A stretch of DNA of 6,576 bases from Anaerolineales bacterium (GCA_017999235.1 JAGOBN010000239.1:1-6576), one strand, 5' to 3'; shown: positions 1 through 5,607, counted from the stretch's first letter. The notes: generated by a model from the letters alone, not told the origin. Made by a program: numbers and translations.

Positions 1-102
1 CAATACTGGAACCAACATCGCCATCCCTTTGTCTGGGGCCGGCGCCGGCGCCATCATGCTCGTCGGCCCGCCGGCGTGGCTTTGGTGCCGGCCGTTAGTT
101 AA
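1..102 (+). CDS. C-terminal end of an IS630-like transposase (5' partial)
   Basis: Frame 1 is open from the window edge to a TAA at 100-102 and gives 33 residues. They start QYWNQHRHPFVWGRRRRHH and continue through a basic stretch to GVALVPAVS. A tryptophan-rich 'YWN.H.HPFVWG' block followed by an arginine-rich tail resembles the extreme C-terminus of IS630-type (Tc1/mariner-like) DDE transposases common in Chloroflexota and Cyanobacteria. That match is from memory of the family, not from a search. The catalytic DDE domain would lie outside the window. The gene converges on the regulator, whose stop codon is 50 bases away. I see no clear terminal inverted repeat or terminator in 103-152. It could instead be another basic-tailed protein, and only 33 residues are available to judge. 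Confidence 0.5.
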   Translation, partial: QYWNQHRHPFVWGRRRRHHARRPAGVALVPAVS

Positions 103-152
103 GCGACTTGCCGGATGAACCACTTAGATGGCCAGCTAACCGAGCGCAGGTC

Positions 153-3100
153 TCAGTTGCCGGCCAAGAACATGTCGATCACGTCCGCCAGCCGCCGGGT
201 CTTCCCTCGTTCCAGGGCGGTGGTTACGGTCGCGGCGCTGTGCTTGGCTGATAACTCAGGCAAGAGGGCGCGGGCCGCCGCCACAGTCTCGCCGTCGGCG
301 GCCGGATCATGCAGGGGCAGGGCCAGCAATTCGAGTGCGGCCGGCCCGGGCTCGGTTTGCGCAGTGAGCAGCGCCAGCCAGACCAGGGCATCCAGCGCGA
401 CAAAATCAAAACGGCCCGCCCGGGCCTCCGCCAAGGCTGCCCGCAAATAGTGCCGGGCTTCCAGCGGCGCCCCCCGGCGGCTGGCCACCGAGCCGAGATT
501 ATTGAGCGCCAGGGCGATACCCAGCCGATGGCCACTTTCCCGGTGGACGGTCAACGCTTGTTGATAGTAGGCCTGCTCCTCTGCCAGCCGGCCGGCCCGC
601 TTGGCCGCCGCCCCGAGGTTGGTCAACACCGCGGCCGTGCGCCGGGCATCATTGAACGCGCGTGAGATTTGCAGCGCTTCATCCAAAAGAGCCGTGGTGT
701 GTGTGTCGTCGCCATGATCGACCAAAGCGGTGGCCAGGTTGATGAGGCTGGAGGCAATCCCGACCTGGTCGCCGAGTTCCCGGCGCAGGGCCAGTCCCTC
801 GCGGTGCAGGCGGACCGCCTCCGCATAGTCGCCTAGACCGCTGACAATGACGCCGAGATTATTCAGGGCGCTGGCCGCCTCGGCCGGGAGCTGGTAGGCG
901 CGCGCTACTTGTAATTGTTCGGCGCAGTAGGCGCGGGCGCGTTCATATTCGCCGGCCGCCCGGGCGGCCGTGCCCAGGCCGTTCAGACAGCGCGCCAATT
1001 GAGCCGGCTCGAAGGTCTGCCGGAAATAGGCGCAACCCGCCTCCAACAGGGCCACCGCCGGCCCCCGCTGACCAAGGTTGAGAAGCAACTGCGCGCGGCT
1101 GACGTTGAGGCGGGCGGCCAGCCGCCCGCGCTCGTCGGTGGCGCTCCAATCGGCGCCTAACGCCGCCACCGCTTGCGTCAGCCACTCCGCGCCTTCCTGA
1201 TAGTGGCCGCGCACATCCAAAAAGCGATAGAGTCCCGGCCAGAGCTGGGTGAGCACATCGACCTGCTGTGCGGCGACGGCCCAGCGCCAGGCGGCGCGCA
1301 GGTTGTCGAACTCGCCGGCGATGGCCGTGATCACCGGGCTTTCACCAGCCGGCGCATCGGCTTGGCGATAAACGCCGGCCAGCCAGCGCGCATAAAACCC
1401 GGCCTGCCGGGCGGCCAGAGCGGACTGATCGCTGGCGTGCGCGGCCAACTCGTCCTGGGCAAAGCGGCGCAGCACCGCGTGCAATTCAAAGCGCGCGCCG
1501 ACTTGCCGCACCAAGGATTTATCCAGCAGGGTGGTGAGGATGACCGGTGTCGCGCCGGCCACGCTTTCTGCCGCAGCCGCGGGGAAGTCGCGGGGAAAGA
1601 TCGCCAAGGCCGCGAACGCCTGGCGCTCCGCCGGAGTCAGCGCTTGGCACGAAGACTCCACCACCGCCCGCAGGCTGCGCTGCCGGTCAGGCACATCGCG
1701 TTGAGTGGTGGCGAGGAAATCCGTGCCGCGCCGGATCTCCGCCGCAATCGCGGCGCATCCCAGGGTCGGTGTTCGGGCGGCGGCGAGCTCAATCCCCAAG
1801 GGCAGGCCGGCCACCAAGCGGCAAATCTCCAGGATCGCGGGCCACTCCGGTTCCGCCAACTGCACGCTGGTTTGGCGGCGGCGCGCACCCTGCGCGAAGA
1901 GCTGGCCGGCGCTGTAAGTGGCCGGGTCGGCGGCAGCGGCGGGCAGCGCCAAGCCGCCGATCTCCACCACCCACTCGCTTTGCAGGTCCAGCCGCTCCCG
2001 CGACGCCGCCAGGATTTTGACGTCGGGCGCGGCTTGCAGGATGTCGGACAGCAGGCCGGCCGCCTCCACCACCTGTTCAAAGTCATCTAGGACGAGCAGC
2101 AGTTCTTTGGACTGTAAGAAGTTGAGCAGCTGCCGGCGGGGGTGGCCGCTGGTTAAGCGCAAACTGACCGCGTCGGCTAGGGCCTCGGCCAATGTCGCGG
2201 CGCTGGCCCCGGCGAGCGGCGCGTACCACACGCCATTAATAAACGTATCCGCATGCTCGGCGGCGGCCTGGAGCACGAGCCGGGTTTTGCCGATCCCGCC
2301 CGGGCCGGTGAGCGTCACCAGCCGGCAGGCCGGGTCCGCCAGCCGATGGCGGAGCTCGCTGAGTTCCGGCTCGCGGCCGACAAAGCCGGTCAGATGGCCG
2401 GGTAGATTGTGGCGCGGCCCGCGCTGAGCGGCCAGCAGGCGTTCGTAGAGCAGGGTGGTCTCGCGCGCCGGCTCAACGCCCAGGTCCTTTTCCAGGACTT
2501 GCCGGCACGTTTCGTATTGGGCCAGGGCGGCGGAGCGTTGGCCCGTGCGCGCCTTCAGCCCCATGAGCTGCCGATGGGCTTCTTCTCGCCAGGGGTCCAA
2601 AGCAAGGAGACGCGTCGCAGCGTCCATGGCGCGGGCCAAGGCTCCGTGGCGGCTGTGCTGCTGGGCTAGAGCATGCAGGGTGTGCAGCGCCAATTCACGG
2701 TAGCGGACTCGCTGTGCGAGCAGCCACTCTTCAAAACCAGGGGCTTCCCGCACCCAGAAGCCGGCCAGGAAATCACCGTGGTAGAGGCCGGCAGCCGCCT
2801 CCCAGGCTTCCACCTGGGCCGCGCCTGTTGCGCCGGCCGCGGTGTGCAGGTGCGTCTCGAAGGCTTCGATGTCCAGAAAATAGGGCGCGGTTGAATTGAA
2901 GGCCGCTGTCTCACGATCGATGTGCAGATGGGGGCCGGCCAGCTTGCGCAGATTGGAGAGCGCCTGCCGCAGGTTGTTCTTGGCATCGGCCTCCGGCAGA
3001 TCCCCCCATAACAGCCCGGCCAAGGCCTCGCGCCGATGGGGCCGGCGATTGGCAGCCAGATAGGCCAGCAACGCCGGGACTTTGCTGGACATGAAATTGG

Positions 3101-3167
3101 TCAGCGGCGAACCGTGCTGGGCGACGTGTAGACCGCCCAACAAGCGGATCTCCAAAACGGCCGACAT
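153..3167 (-). CDS. BTAD / NB-ARC / TPR transcriptional regulator (SARP/AfsR-like STAND ATPase)
   Basis: This is a 1004-residue cytoplasmic signal-sensing regulator. Residues 4-95 form an OmpR-type winged helix (LEIRLLGGL, then LLAYLA and ALAGLLWGD). Residues 95-240 form the bacterial transcriptional activation domain, ending YETCRQVLEKDLGVEPA. An NB-ARC nucleotide-binding module follows: Walker A GPGGIGKT at 288-295, Walker B LLLVLDDFE at 356-364, the ASRERL sensor near 388-393 and GLPLGIELA from 454. A winged-helix segment lies around 500-570 (RSLRAVVESS, LLDKSLVR). The C-terminal third is TPR: the leucine that opens each L..LG-like motif recurs exactly every 40 residues at 728, 768, 808, 848, 888 and 928. 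In this family a ligand bound by the TPR or NB-ARC region is thought to release DNA-bound activator; target and ligand are unknown here. I chose the ATG at 3167 because the winged helix begins three residues later. An in-frame TTG at 3245 would add 26 residues unlike the family, and those codons overlap the candidate promoter. No Shine-Dalgarno site is evident. All key nucleotide-binding motifs are intact. Confidence 0.93.
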   Translation of the reverse strand: MSAVLEIRLLGGLHVAQHGSPLTNFMSSKVPALLAYLAANRRPHRREALAGLLWGDLPEADAKNNLRQALSNLRKLAGPHLHIDRETAAFNSTAPYFLDIEAFETHLHTAAGATGAAQVEAWEAAAGLYHGDFLAGFWVREAPGFEEWLLAQRVRYRELALHTLHALAQQHSRHGALARAMDAATRLLALDPWREEAHRQLMGLKARTGQRSAALAQYETCRQVLEKDLGVEPARETTLLYERLLAAQRGPRHNLPGHLTGFVGREPELSELRHRLADPACRLVTLTGPGGIGKTRLVLQAAAEHADTFINGVWYAPLAGASAATLAEALADAVSLRLTSGHPRRQLLNFLQSKELLLVLDDFEQVVEAAGLLSDILQAAPDVKILAASRERLDLQSEWVVEIGGLALPAAAADPATYSAGQLFAQGARRRQTSVQLAEPEWPAILEICRLVAGLPLGIELAAARTPTLGCAAIAAEIRRGTDFLATTQRDVPDRQRSLRAVVESSCQALTPAERQAFAALAIFPRDFPAAAAESVAGATPVILTTLLDKSLVRQVGARFELHAVLRRFAQDELAAHASDQSALAARQAGFYARWLAGVYRQADAPAGESPVITAIAGEFDNLRAAWRWAVAAQQVDVLTQLWPGLYRFLDVRGHYQEGAEWLTQAVAALGADWSATDERGRLAARLNVSRAQLLLNLGQRGPAVALLEAGCAYFRQTFEPAQLARCLNGLGTAARAAGEYERARAYCAEQLQVARAYQLPAEAASALNNLGVIVSGLGDYAEAVRLHREGLALRRELGDQVGIASSLINLATALVDHGDDTHTTALLDEALQISRAFNDARRTAAVLTNLGAAAKRAGRLAEEQAYYQQALTVHRESGHRLGIALALNNLGSVASRRGAPLEARHYLRAALAEARAGRFDFVALDALVWLALLTAQTEPGPAALELLALPLHDPAADGETVAAARALLPELSAKHSAATVTTALERGKTRRLADVIDMFLAGN

Positions 3168-3215
3168 AGGATAGAGCGGGTGGCGAGCCTGGATGATGCC
3201 GAAGTGAACGGGCTG

Positions 3216-3245
3216 AGGATAGCATACTCCCCCAGGCTCGGCCAA
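3216..3245 (-). promoter_or_regulatory. Candidate sigma70-type promoter of the BTAD regulator
   Basis: Reading the minus strand, TTGGCC (3245-3240) is followed after 18 bases by TATCCT (3221-3216). This would place the start of transcription near 3208, about 40 bases before the ATG at 3167. A TATGCT at 3226-3221 overlaps it and could be the -10 instead, but it is only 13 bases from TTGGCC. The spacer contains one full arm of the 13-bp inverted repeat described separately, so a bound protein would sit between -35 and -10. The assignment is by inspection only; the -35 box matches the consensus poorly. Confidence 0.35.
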
Positions 3246-3281
3246 GCGTCATTGGGGTGGACGCGGCGGAGCCTGGGGGAG
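3227..3281. repeat. Perfect 13-bp inverted repeat upstream of the regulator (candidate operator)
   Basis: CTCCCCCAGGCTC at 3227-3239 is exactly complementary to GAGCCTGGGGGAG at 3269-3281. The spacer is 29 bases and the arm centres are 42 bases apart, close to four helical turns. The octamer GAGCCTGG from the distal arm (3269-3276) occurs again at 3185-3192 in the leader, 84 bases away in the same orientation. The proximal arm lies between the proposed -35 and -10 of the regulator. The pattern suits cooperative binding or looping by a dimeric regulator, possibly autoregulation. It could instead act as a strong RNA stem-loop that stops read-through from the cytochrome gene, although no U-tract follows on the minus strand. 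Confidence 0.6.
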
Positions 3282-3370
3282 CGTCGACCGTTTTGCGAGC
3301 GGACAGCTCACCCGTCTGGATGGCTTGGGCCAGGTGGGCGGCGGAAAGGCGGACGACGGCGGACGGACAT
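3280..3370 (-). pseudogene. Amidase (amidase signature family) N-terminal remnant
   Basis: One frame from about 3348 to 3280 reads LSAAHLAQAIQTGELSAR followed by KTVDA. This is very like the first helix region of amidase signature enzymes (GatA-like amidohydrolases), which typically read 'L..AI..GELSAR..V.A.L.RI'. The similarity stops at 3280, and the normal continuation and the Ser-Ser-Lys catalytic core are absent. The likely original start is an ATG at 3370-3368, preceded by GAGG with a 9-base gap. That start is in a different frame from the matching segment, so a small frameshift lies between about 3345 and 3368. A start reading MSV then ...PFR, joined to SAAHLAQ, would fit the family. 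The break point coincides with the distal arm of the 13-bp inverted repeat. The remnant begins 42 bases after the cytochrome c stop, so an intact copy may once have been co-transcribed with it. Confidence 0.6.
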
Positions 3371-3412
3371 GCCTGGGTTCCTCGAAGGAGCGGGGCGTTC
3401 TAGTCTGGCCTT

Positions 3413-4309
3413 TTAAGGGGCGACGGGAGGCGCAGCGGGCAGGGCCTGCAGGTACATCCAAACTGCCGCTAATTCGGCGTCGGTCATTTTGCCCAGGCCC
3501 GGCCAGGGCATCGCGGGGTTCAGCGGATGGCCGGCCGGCGTCACTCCCGTGCGCAAGGTGGTCTTGAAGTCTTCGGCGGACCAGGTCTTCAATTCTCCAC
3601 TCGGCGTCAGGTTGGGCGCAAAGGGAGCGCCTGGTTCGGAGGGCTGCTGGCCGGTGAGTTGCGGTCCATGGCAGGACGGGCACCCGTGCGCATTGGCCAG
3701 GTATTGGCCGTAGGCCGCCGTCATCCCAGCCGGGGGTGCGGGCGGGCGCACGTCGTGGGCGATGGTCTCCGCGTACAGCAGGTTGCTGAAGCCGCCGAGG
3801 GCATACAGGAGTTTGGCCAGCGGCGTAAACGTGCGCGGACGGGTTGCCCGCTCGACCGGGGCAATGGTCTTCAAGTAGGCGATAAGGCTGCCGAGGTCCG
3901 TATCATTGAGGTAGTAGAAATCGTTTGAAGGCATGATAAAGACGGACGTGCCGTCGCTGCGGATGCCATGCCGGAGGGCGCGCACCCAATCTGCATCCGT
4001 GTAGCGGGCGCCAACGCCCCCTGGGCCGGCGGTTAGGTTGGGTGCATCCACATAGCCGATAGCGGGGTCTTCGAAGACCGGGCCGCCGCCCAAATCGGCG
4101 GCGTGACAGCCTTCACAGTGCATTTCCGCCCAATGACGGCCGGTTGCCAGGCTGGCGGCATCGGTCGGAATTGGGACAACTTCCTCACGAACGACGAAGG
4201 TGCGGTTGAACCGCAGTTCACTGCTGATGATCAAGCCGCCGGCCATGAGCACCGTCAGCAAGACCAGTCCTCCCAAACCGATGCCAGCCCATTTGATAAA
4301 CTTTCTCAT
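3413..4309 (-). CDS. Membrane-anchored dihaem c-type cytochrome
   Basis: This 298-residue electron-transfer protein has an N-terminal basic stretch (MRKFIK) and one hydrophobic segment at about residues 7-29. That segment should act as an uncleaved signal anchor, leaving the rest on the outer face of the membrane. Two haem c binding sites are visible: CEGCH at 65-69 and CPSCH at 210-214. Likely axial methionines are M126 in FIMPSNDF for the first domain and M267 in NPAMPWPGLGKM for the second. Each half ends in the usual LxxLIAYLK / LAAVWMYLQ helix, so this is a tandem cytochrome c fold, as in the cytochrome subunits of membrane dehydrogenases. No dehydrogenase or oxidase gene is adjacent, so its redox partner is unknown. 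I chose the ATG at 4309 because GGGAGG lies 9 bases upstream and the membrane segment then starts at residue 7. An ATG at 4393 would add 28 residues and overlap the upstream small gene. Confidence 0.92.
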   Translation of the reverse strand: MRKFIKWAGIGLGGLVLLTVLMAGGLIISSELRFNRTFVVREEVVPIPTDAASLATGRHWAEMHCEGCHAADLGGGPVFEDPAIGYVDAPNLTAGPGGVGARYTDADWVRALRHGIRSDGTSVFIMPSNDFYYLNDTDLGSLIAYLKTIAPVERATRPRTFTPLAKLLYALGGFSNLLYAETIAHDVRPPAPPAGMTAAYGQYLANAHGCPSCHGPQLTGQQPSEPGAPFAPNLTPSGELKTWSAEDFKTTLRTGVTPAGHPLNPAMPWPGLGKMTDAELAAVWMYLQALPAAPPVAP

Positions 4310-4318
4310 AGCCCGGTG

Positions 4319-4324
4319 CCTCCC
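4319..4324 (-). promoter_or_regulatory. Shine-Dalgarno site of the cytochrome c gene
   Basis: On the minus strand GGGAGG is followed by 9 bases and then ATG at 4309. It is one of the best ribosome binding sites in the window, and it decides the start of the cytochrome gene against the upstream in-frame ATG at 4393. Confidence 0.75.
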
Positions 4325-4333
4325 AAAGATGTT

Positions 4334-4376
4334 GCAGAAACGAATGTGGGCGGGGAAAATCCTAGGGCGTTTCTGC
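4334..4376. repeat. 9-bp inverted repeat in the cytochrome c leader, overlapping a second hairpin
   Basis: GCAGAAACG at 4334-4342 and CGTTTCTGC at 4368-4376 are perfect inverted copies separated by 25 bases. The right arm overlaps the left half and loop of the tighter hairpin at 4365-4386, so an RNA from the minus strand could form only one of the two at a time. The left arm ends 9 bases upstream of the cytochrome ribosome binding site. Confidence 0.5.
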
Positions 4377-4577
4377 AAAAACGCCCGGGTCATGCATCCA
4401 CCGCTCCAGGCCGGCCATCAGGTCGGCCAGATTTAGAAAGCCTACCCGCTCATCGGTGAGCGGGTTTTCCAGGCTGAACCGCCAAACCGGCAGTCCCTCG
4501 TTATGTTCCAGCCATAGGCCAAGCACCATCAGGTGATACCGGATGGGTTGTGGGCCTAAGCGTTGATCAATTGCCAT
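4362..4577 (-). CDS. Small hypothetical protein (about 71 residues)
   Basis: The protein reads as a compact single domain: a beta-like segment RYHLMVLGLWLEH, then VWRFSLENPLTDERVGFLNL and a closing helix ADLMAGLERWM. The layout (hydrophobic 'LW.E' strand, 'WR.SLE.P.T.ER.GF.dL..L..FLE') is like short uncharacterised proteins I associate with Chloroflexota; I know no function for them. It has no signal peptide, membrane segment or cysteine motif. The start is uncertain. I prefer the ATG at 4577 because it lies about 12 residues before the conserved strand, as in those relatives. ATG 4637 and GTG 4694 are open in frame, but the latter begins with a run of prolines encoded in a C-rich hairpin. 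No start has a well-spaced Shine-Dalgarno site. It ends 52 bases before the cytochrome c start and may be co-transcribed with it. Confidence 0.6.
   Translation of the reverse strand: MAIDQRLGPQPIRYHLMVLGLWLEHNEGLPVWRFSLENPLTDERVGFLNLADLMAGLERWMHDPGVFAETP
4365..4386 (-). terminator. Hairpin at the 3' end of the small gene (possible terminator or attenuator)
   Basis: On the minus strand GGGCGTTT, a 6-base loop TTGCAG, and AAACGCCC form a perfect 8-bp stem. It is followed directly by the TAG stop of the small gene and then GGATTTTCC. The T-run is short, so an intrinsic terminator would be weak. The stem encodes the last seven residues of the small protein. Whether it limits transcription into the cytochrome c gene cannot be told from sequence alone. 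Confidence 0.4.
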
Positions 4578-4779
4578 GGGGTGTGGCTCAGGTACCTTTC
4601 TGACAGTCAGCTTAGCGAACCCGCGTTTGGAGTTCATTTGCTGCGGTCCGGCTAGCGCCGCCACCTGCCCCCCCGAAGTGGGGGGTGGAGGCACTGGCCA
4701 ACGGCAAGAGTTCGGCGGATGATCGCGGCGAGGGAGCAGACTATGAACGACGTGGCGCCATTAGAAATGGGTGAATATC
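4578..4779. other. Intergenic stretch with a C/G-rich hairpin
   Basis: I see no protein gene with family resemblance here. The notable element is CCCCCC at 4669-4674, loop GAAGT, and GGGGGG at 4680-4685. Additional CCACC (4661-4665) and GGTGG (4684-4688) pairing is possible. It lies upstream of the small minus-strand gene and would form a very stable RNA stem in its leader. A smaller palindrome, CCATT-AGA-AATGG, lies at 4758-4770, just beyond the transposase remnant. I found no clear -35/-10 pair. Confidence 0.5.
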
Positions 4780-4787
4780 TCAAATAG
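4743..4787 (+). other. Possible 14-codon ORF with a good ribosome binding site
   Basis: ATG at 4743 opens MNDVAPLEMGEYLK and stops at TAG 4785-4787. GAGGGAG sits 6 bases upstream, an unusually good Shine-Dalgarno match for this window. It may be chance, a leader peptide, or the first codons of a plus-strand gene cut off by the rearrangement that left the transposase fragment. It runs antisense to the tail of that fragment. Nothing in the peptide is recognisable. Confidence 0.15.
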
Positions 4788-5084
4788 TGAGCCTGCGCCG
4801 CCAAGGGCAGCGCCGAAGATCCACCGCCAGGCGCGGGCGCGGCCGCGACCCGGGATTTGACAACTTTGCCGCCACAACGTTCAAGCGCGTCCAACGCTCG
4901 CTTTGGATCAAGCGGCGGAGAATCACACTCACCTGGCCACCGGTTTGCGACCAGCGCATACCCGATTGCTTGAGACGTTGGGCAACGAGAGGCTTACAGG
5001 CCGCTTCCAAAACGCCGGCGGCAATCGGCAGATGCTGGCGTAAGCACGCGGCCTAGCTGATTTTGAAAGCAGGTCAGTTTCTTC
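4780..5084 (-). pseudogene. ISKra4-family transposase, C-terminal remnant
   Basis: Residues encoded by 5037-4891 read HLPIAAGVLEAACKPLV, then AQRLKQSGMRWSQTGGQ and a LRRLIQSERW end. This closely follows the C-terminal signature of ISKra4-type transposases (LPIGSGV.EAACK..V..RLK.SGMRW...G), with the usual GSG changed to AAG. The stretch just upstream matches the family only in another frame: 5084-5034 reads ETDLLSKSARPRAYAS, resembling the '..F.KN..RM.YA..' segment that precedes LPIGSG. A frameshift therefore lies near 5035, and an in-frame TAG occurs about 40 bases farther upstream. The frame stays open past SERW to a TGA at 4780-4782, but those residues look non-coding. The N-terminal and central catalytic parts are missing. 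This is a dead copy that could be mobilised only as a passenger. Confidence 0.75.
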
Positions 5085-5201
5085 TGCGGCGGGGCATTTC
5101 CGCCAACAGCGCTTGGCATTCGGCTTGCCGTTGCTGCCCCAGCGTGGCCTTGTTCTTTTCGGGCATGCGCCCATAGCAAAGCTAGAAGAACTGCGTGGAC
5201 T
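5085..5201 (-). other. Unassigned stretch between two pseudogenes
   Basis: A short open segment on the minus strand (about 5181-5080) encodes MPEKNKATLGQQRQAECQAL followed by LAEMPRRRRN and a TGA. It is charged and helix-like and could be either a degraded middle part of the ISKra4 transposase or unrelated. I cannot assign it. No ribosome binding site is evident. The TAA that ends the hydrolase remnant is at 5202-5204. Confidence 0.3.
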
Positions 5202-5607
5202 TTACTCGGCCACCGTGCGGAGAAAGGTCAGGAGGGCGCTGTTGAAAAGCTCGGGCCTCTGAACCGGCGCGAAATGGCTCACACCGGTCAGATAGACAAA
5301 TGGGCCGGGATTGGCGAAGCCAGCGCCAGCGCTGTGCCGGCGCCAGCGCTCCCGCCCACCAGACTCGCCCGCGCCAGCCGCAAACCATTCATCACGGCCG
5401 CGACAGCGGAGGCCATCAGCGCGTAGCTGCACGGCCGCGTGTCGCAGCGCGCGTACCCAATCCGTGCCCCTTCACTAGCGCCGTAGCCCTGCTCAAGGGC
5501 GCGGCGCCTTCCGCTTCAACTCGGCGGAGGTCACCATCGTGTAGATTCAATCTCGCCGCCTTACCAACCCCGTCCGAGTCTGTCACCGGCGGCGCGTCTT
5601 CAGGCAT
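5202..5607 (-). pseudogene. Alpha/beta hydrolase, decayed with frameshifts and internal deletions
   Basis: Three reading frames together spell a shortened alpha/beta hydrolase. Frame one, from an ATG at 5607, gives MPEDAPPVTDSDGVGKAARL, then NLHDGDLRRVEAEGAAPL, like the N-terminal strand and the approach to the oxyanion loop. Frame two (about 5490-5288) gives GYGASEGARIGYARCDTRP, then CSYALMASAVAAVMNGL and RASLVGGSAGAGTALALA. This fits the 'YALMA.DV..ld.L...ra.lVGwSdGa..aL' block with its nucleophile elbow; here GGSAG lies at 5356-5342 and keeps the serine. Frame three (5312-5202) gives FVYLTGVSHFAPVQRPELFN, then SALLTFLRTVAE and TAA, the usual C-terminus with the catalytic histidine in SHF. 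The cap and acid-residue region between elbow and C-terminus (roughly 90-100 residues) is missing, as is part of the HG to RGHGRS region. Total coding trace is about 135 residues against about 270 normally. It starts 76 bases after the DUF2652 gene, so the two may once have shared an operon. Confidence 0.75.

Noticed and set aside
39..52. Short CCGGCG/GCCGGC-rich tract suggestive of a repeat
   Set aside because: It encodes the arginine-rich tail of the transposase fragment, and similar GGCCGG strings are scattered through the whole GC-rich window.
1173..2090. A 305-codon open frame on the plus strand opposite the regulator
   Set aside because: It lies wholly antisense to the intact NB-ARC region. 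Its composition (runs of Arg, Gly, Gln, Ala) is that expected of an antisense shadow in GC-rich DNA, and it shows no family motif.
3168..3245. Upstream TTG start adding 26 residues to the regulator
   Set aside because: The extra residues do not resemble the family, the codon is TTG, and the stretch overlaps the candidate promoter and repeat arm. The winged helix begins right after the ATG at 3167.
2911..3252. A 113-residue open frame beginning MTLGRAWGS on the minus strand
   Set aside because: It is the out-of-frame continuation of the amidase remnant into the regulator coding region; after 3280 nothing resembles an amidase or any other family.
4310..4393. Upstream ATG start for the cytochrome c gene
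   Set aside because: It would put 28 residues before the signal anchor and overlap the small gene. The ATG at 4309 has a GGGAGG site 9 bases upstream.
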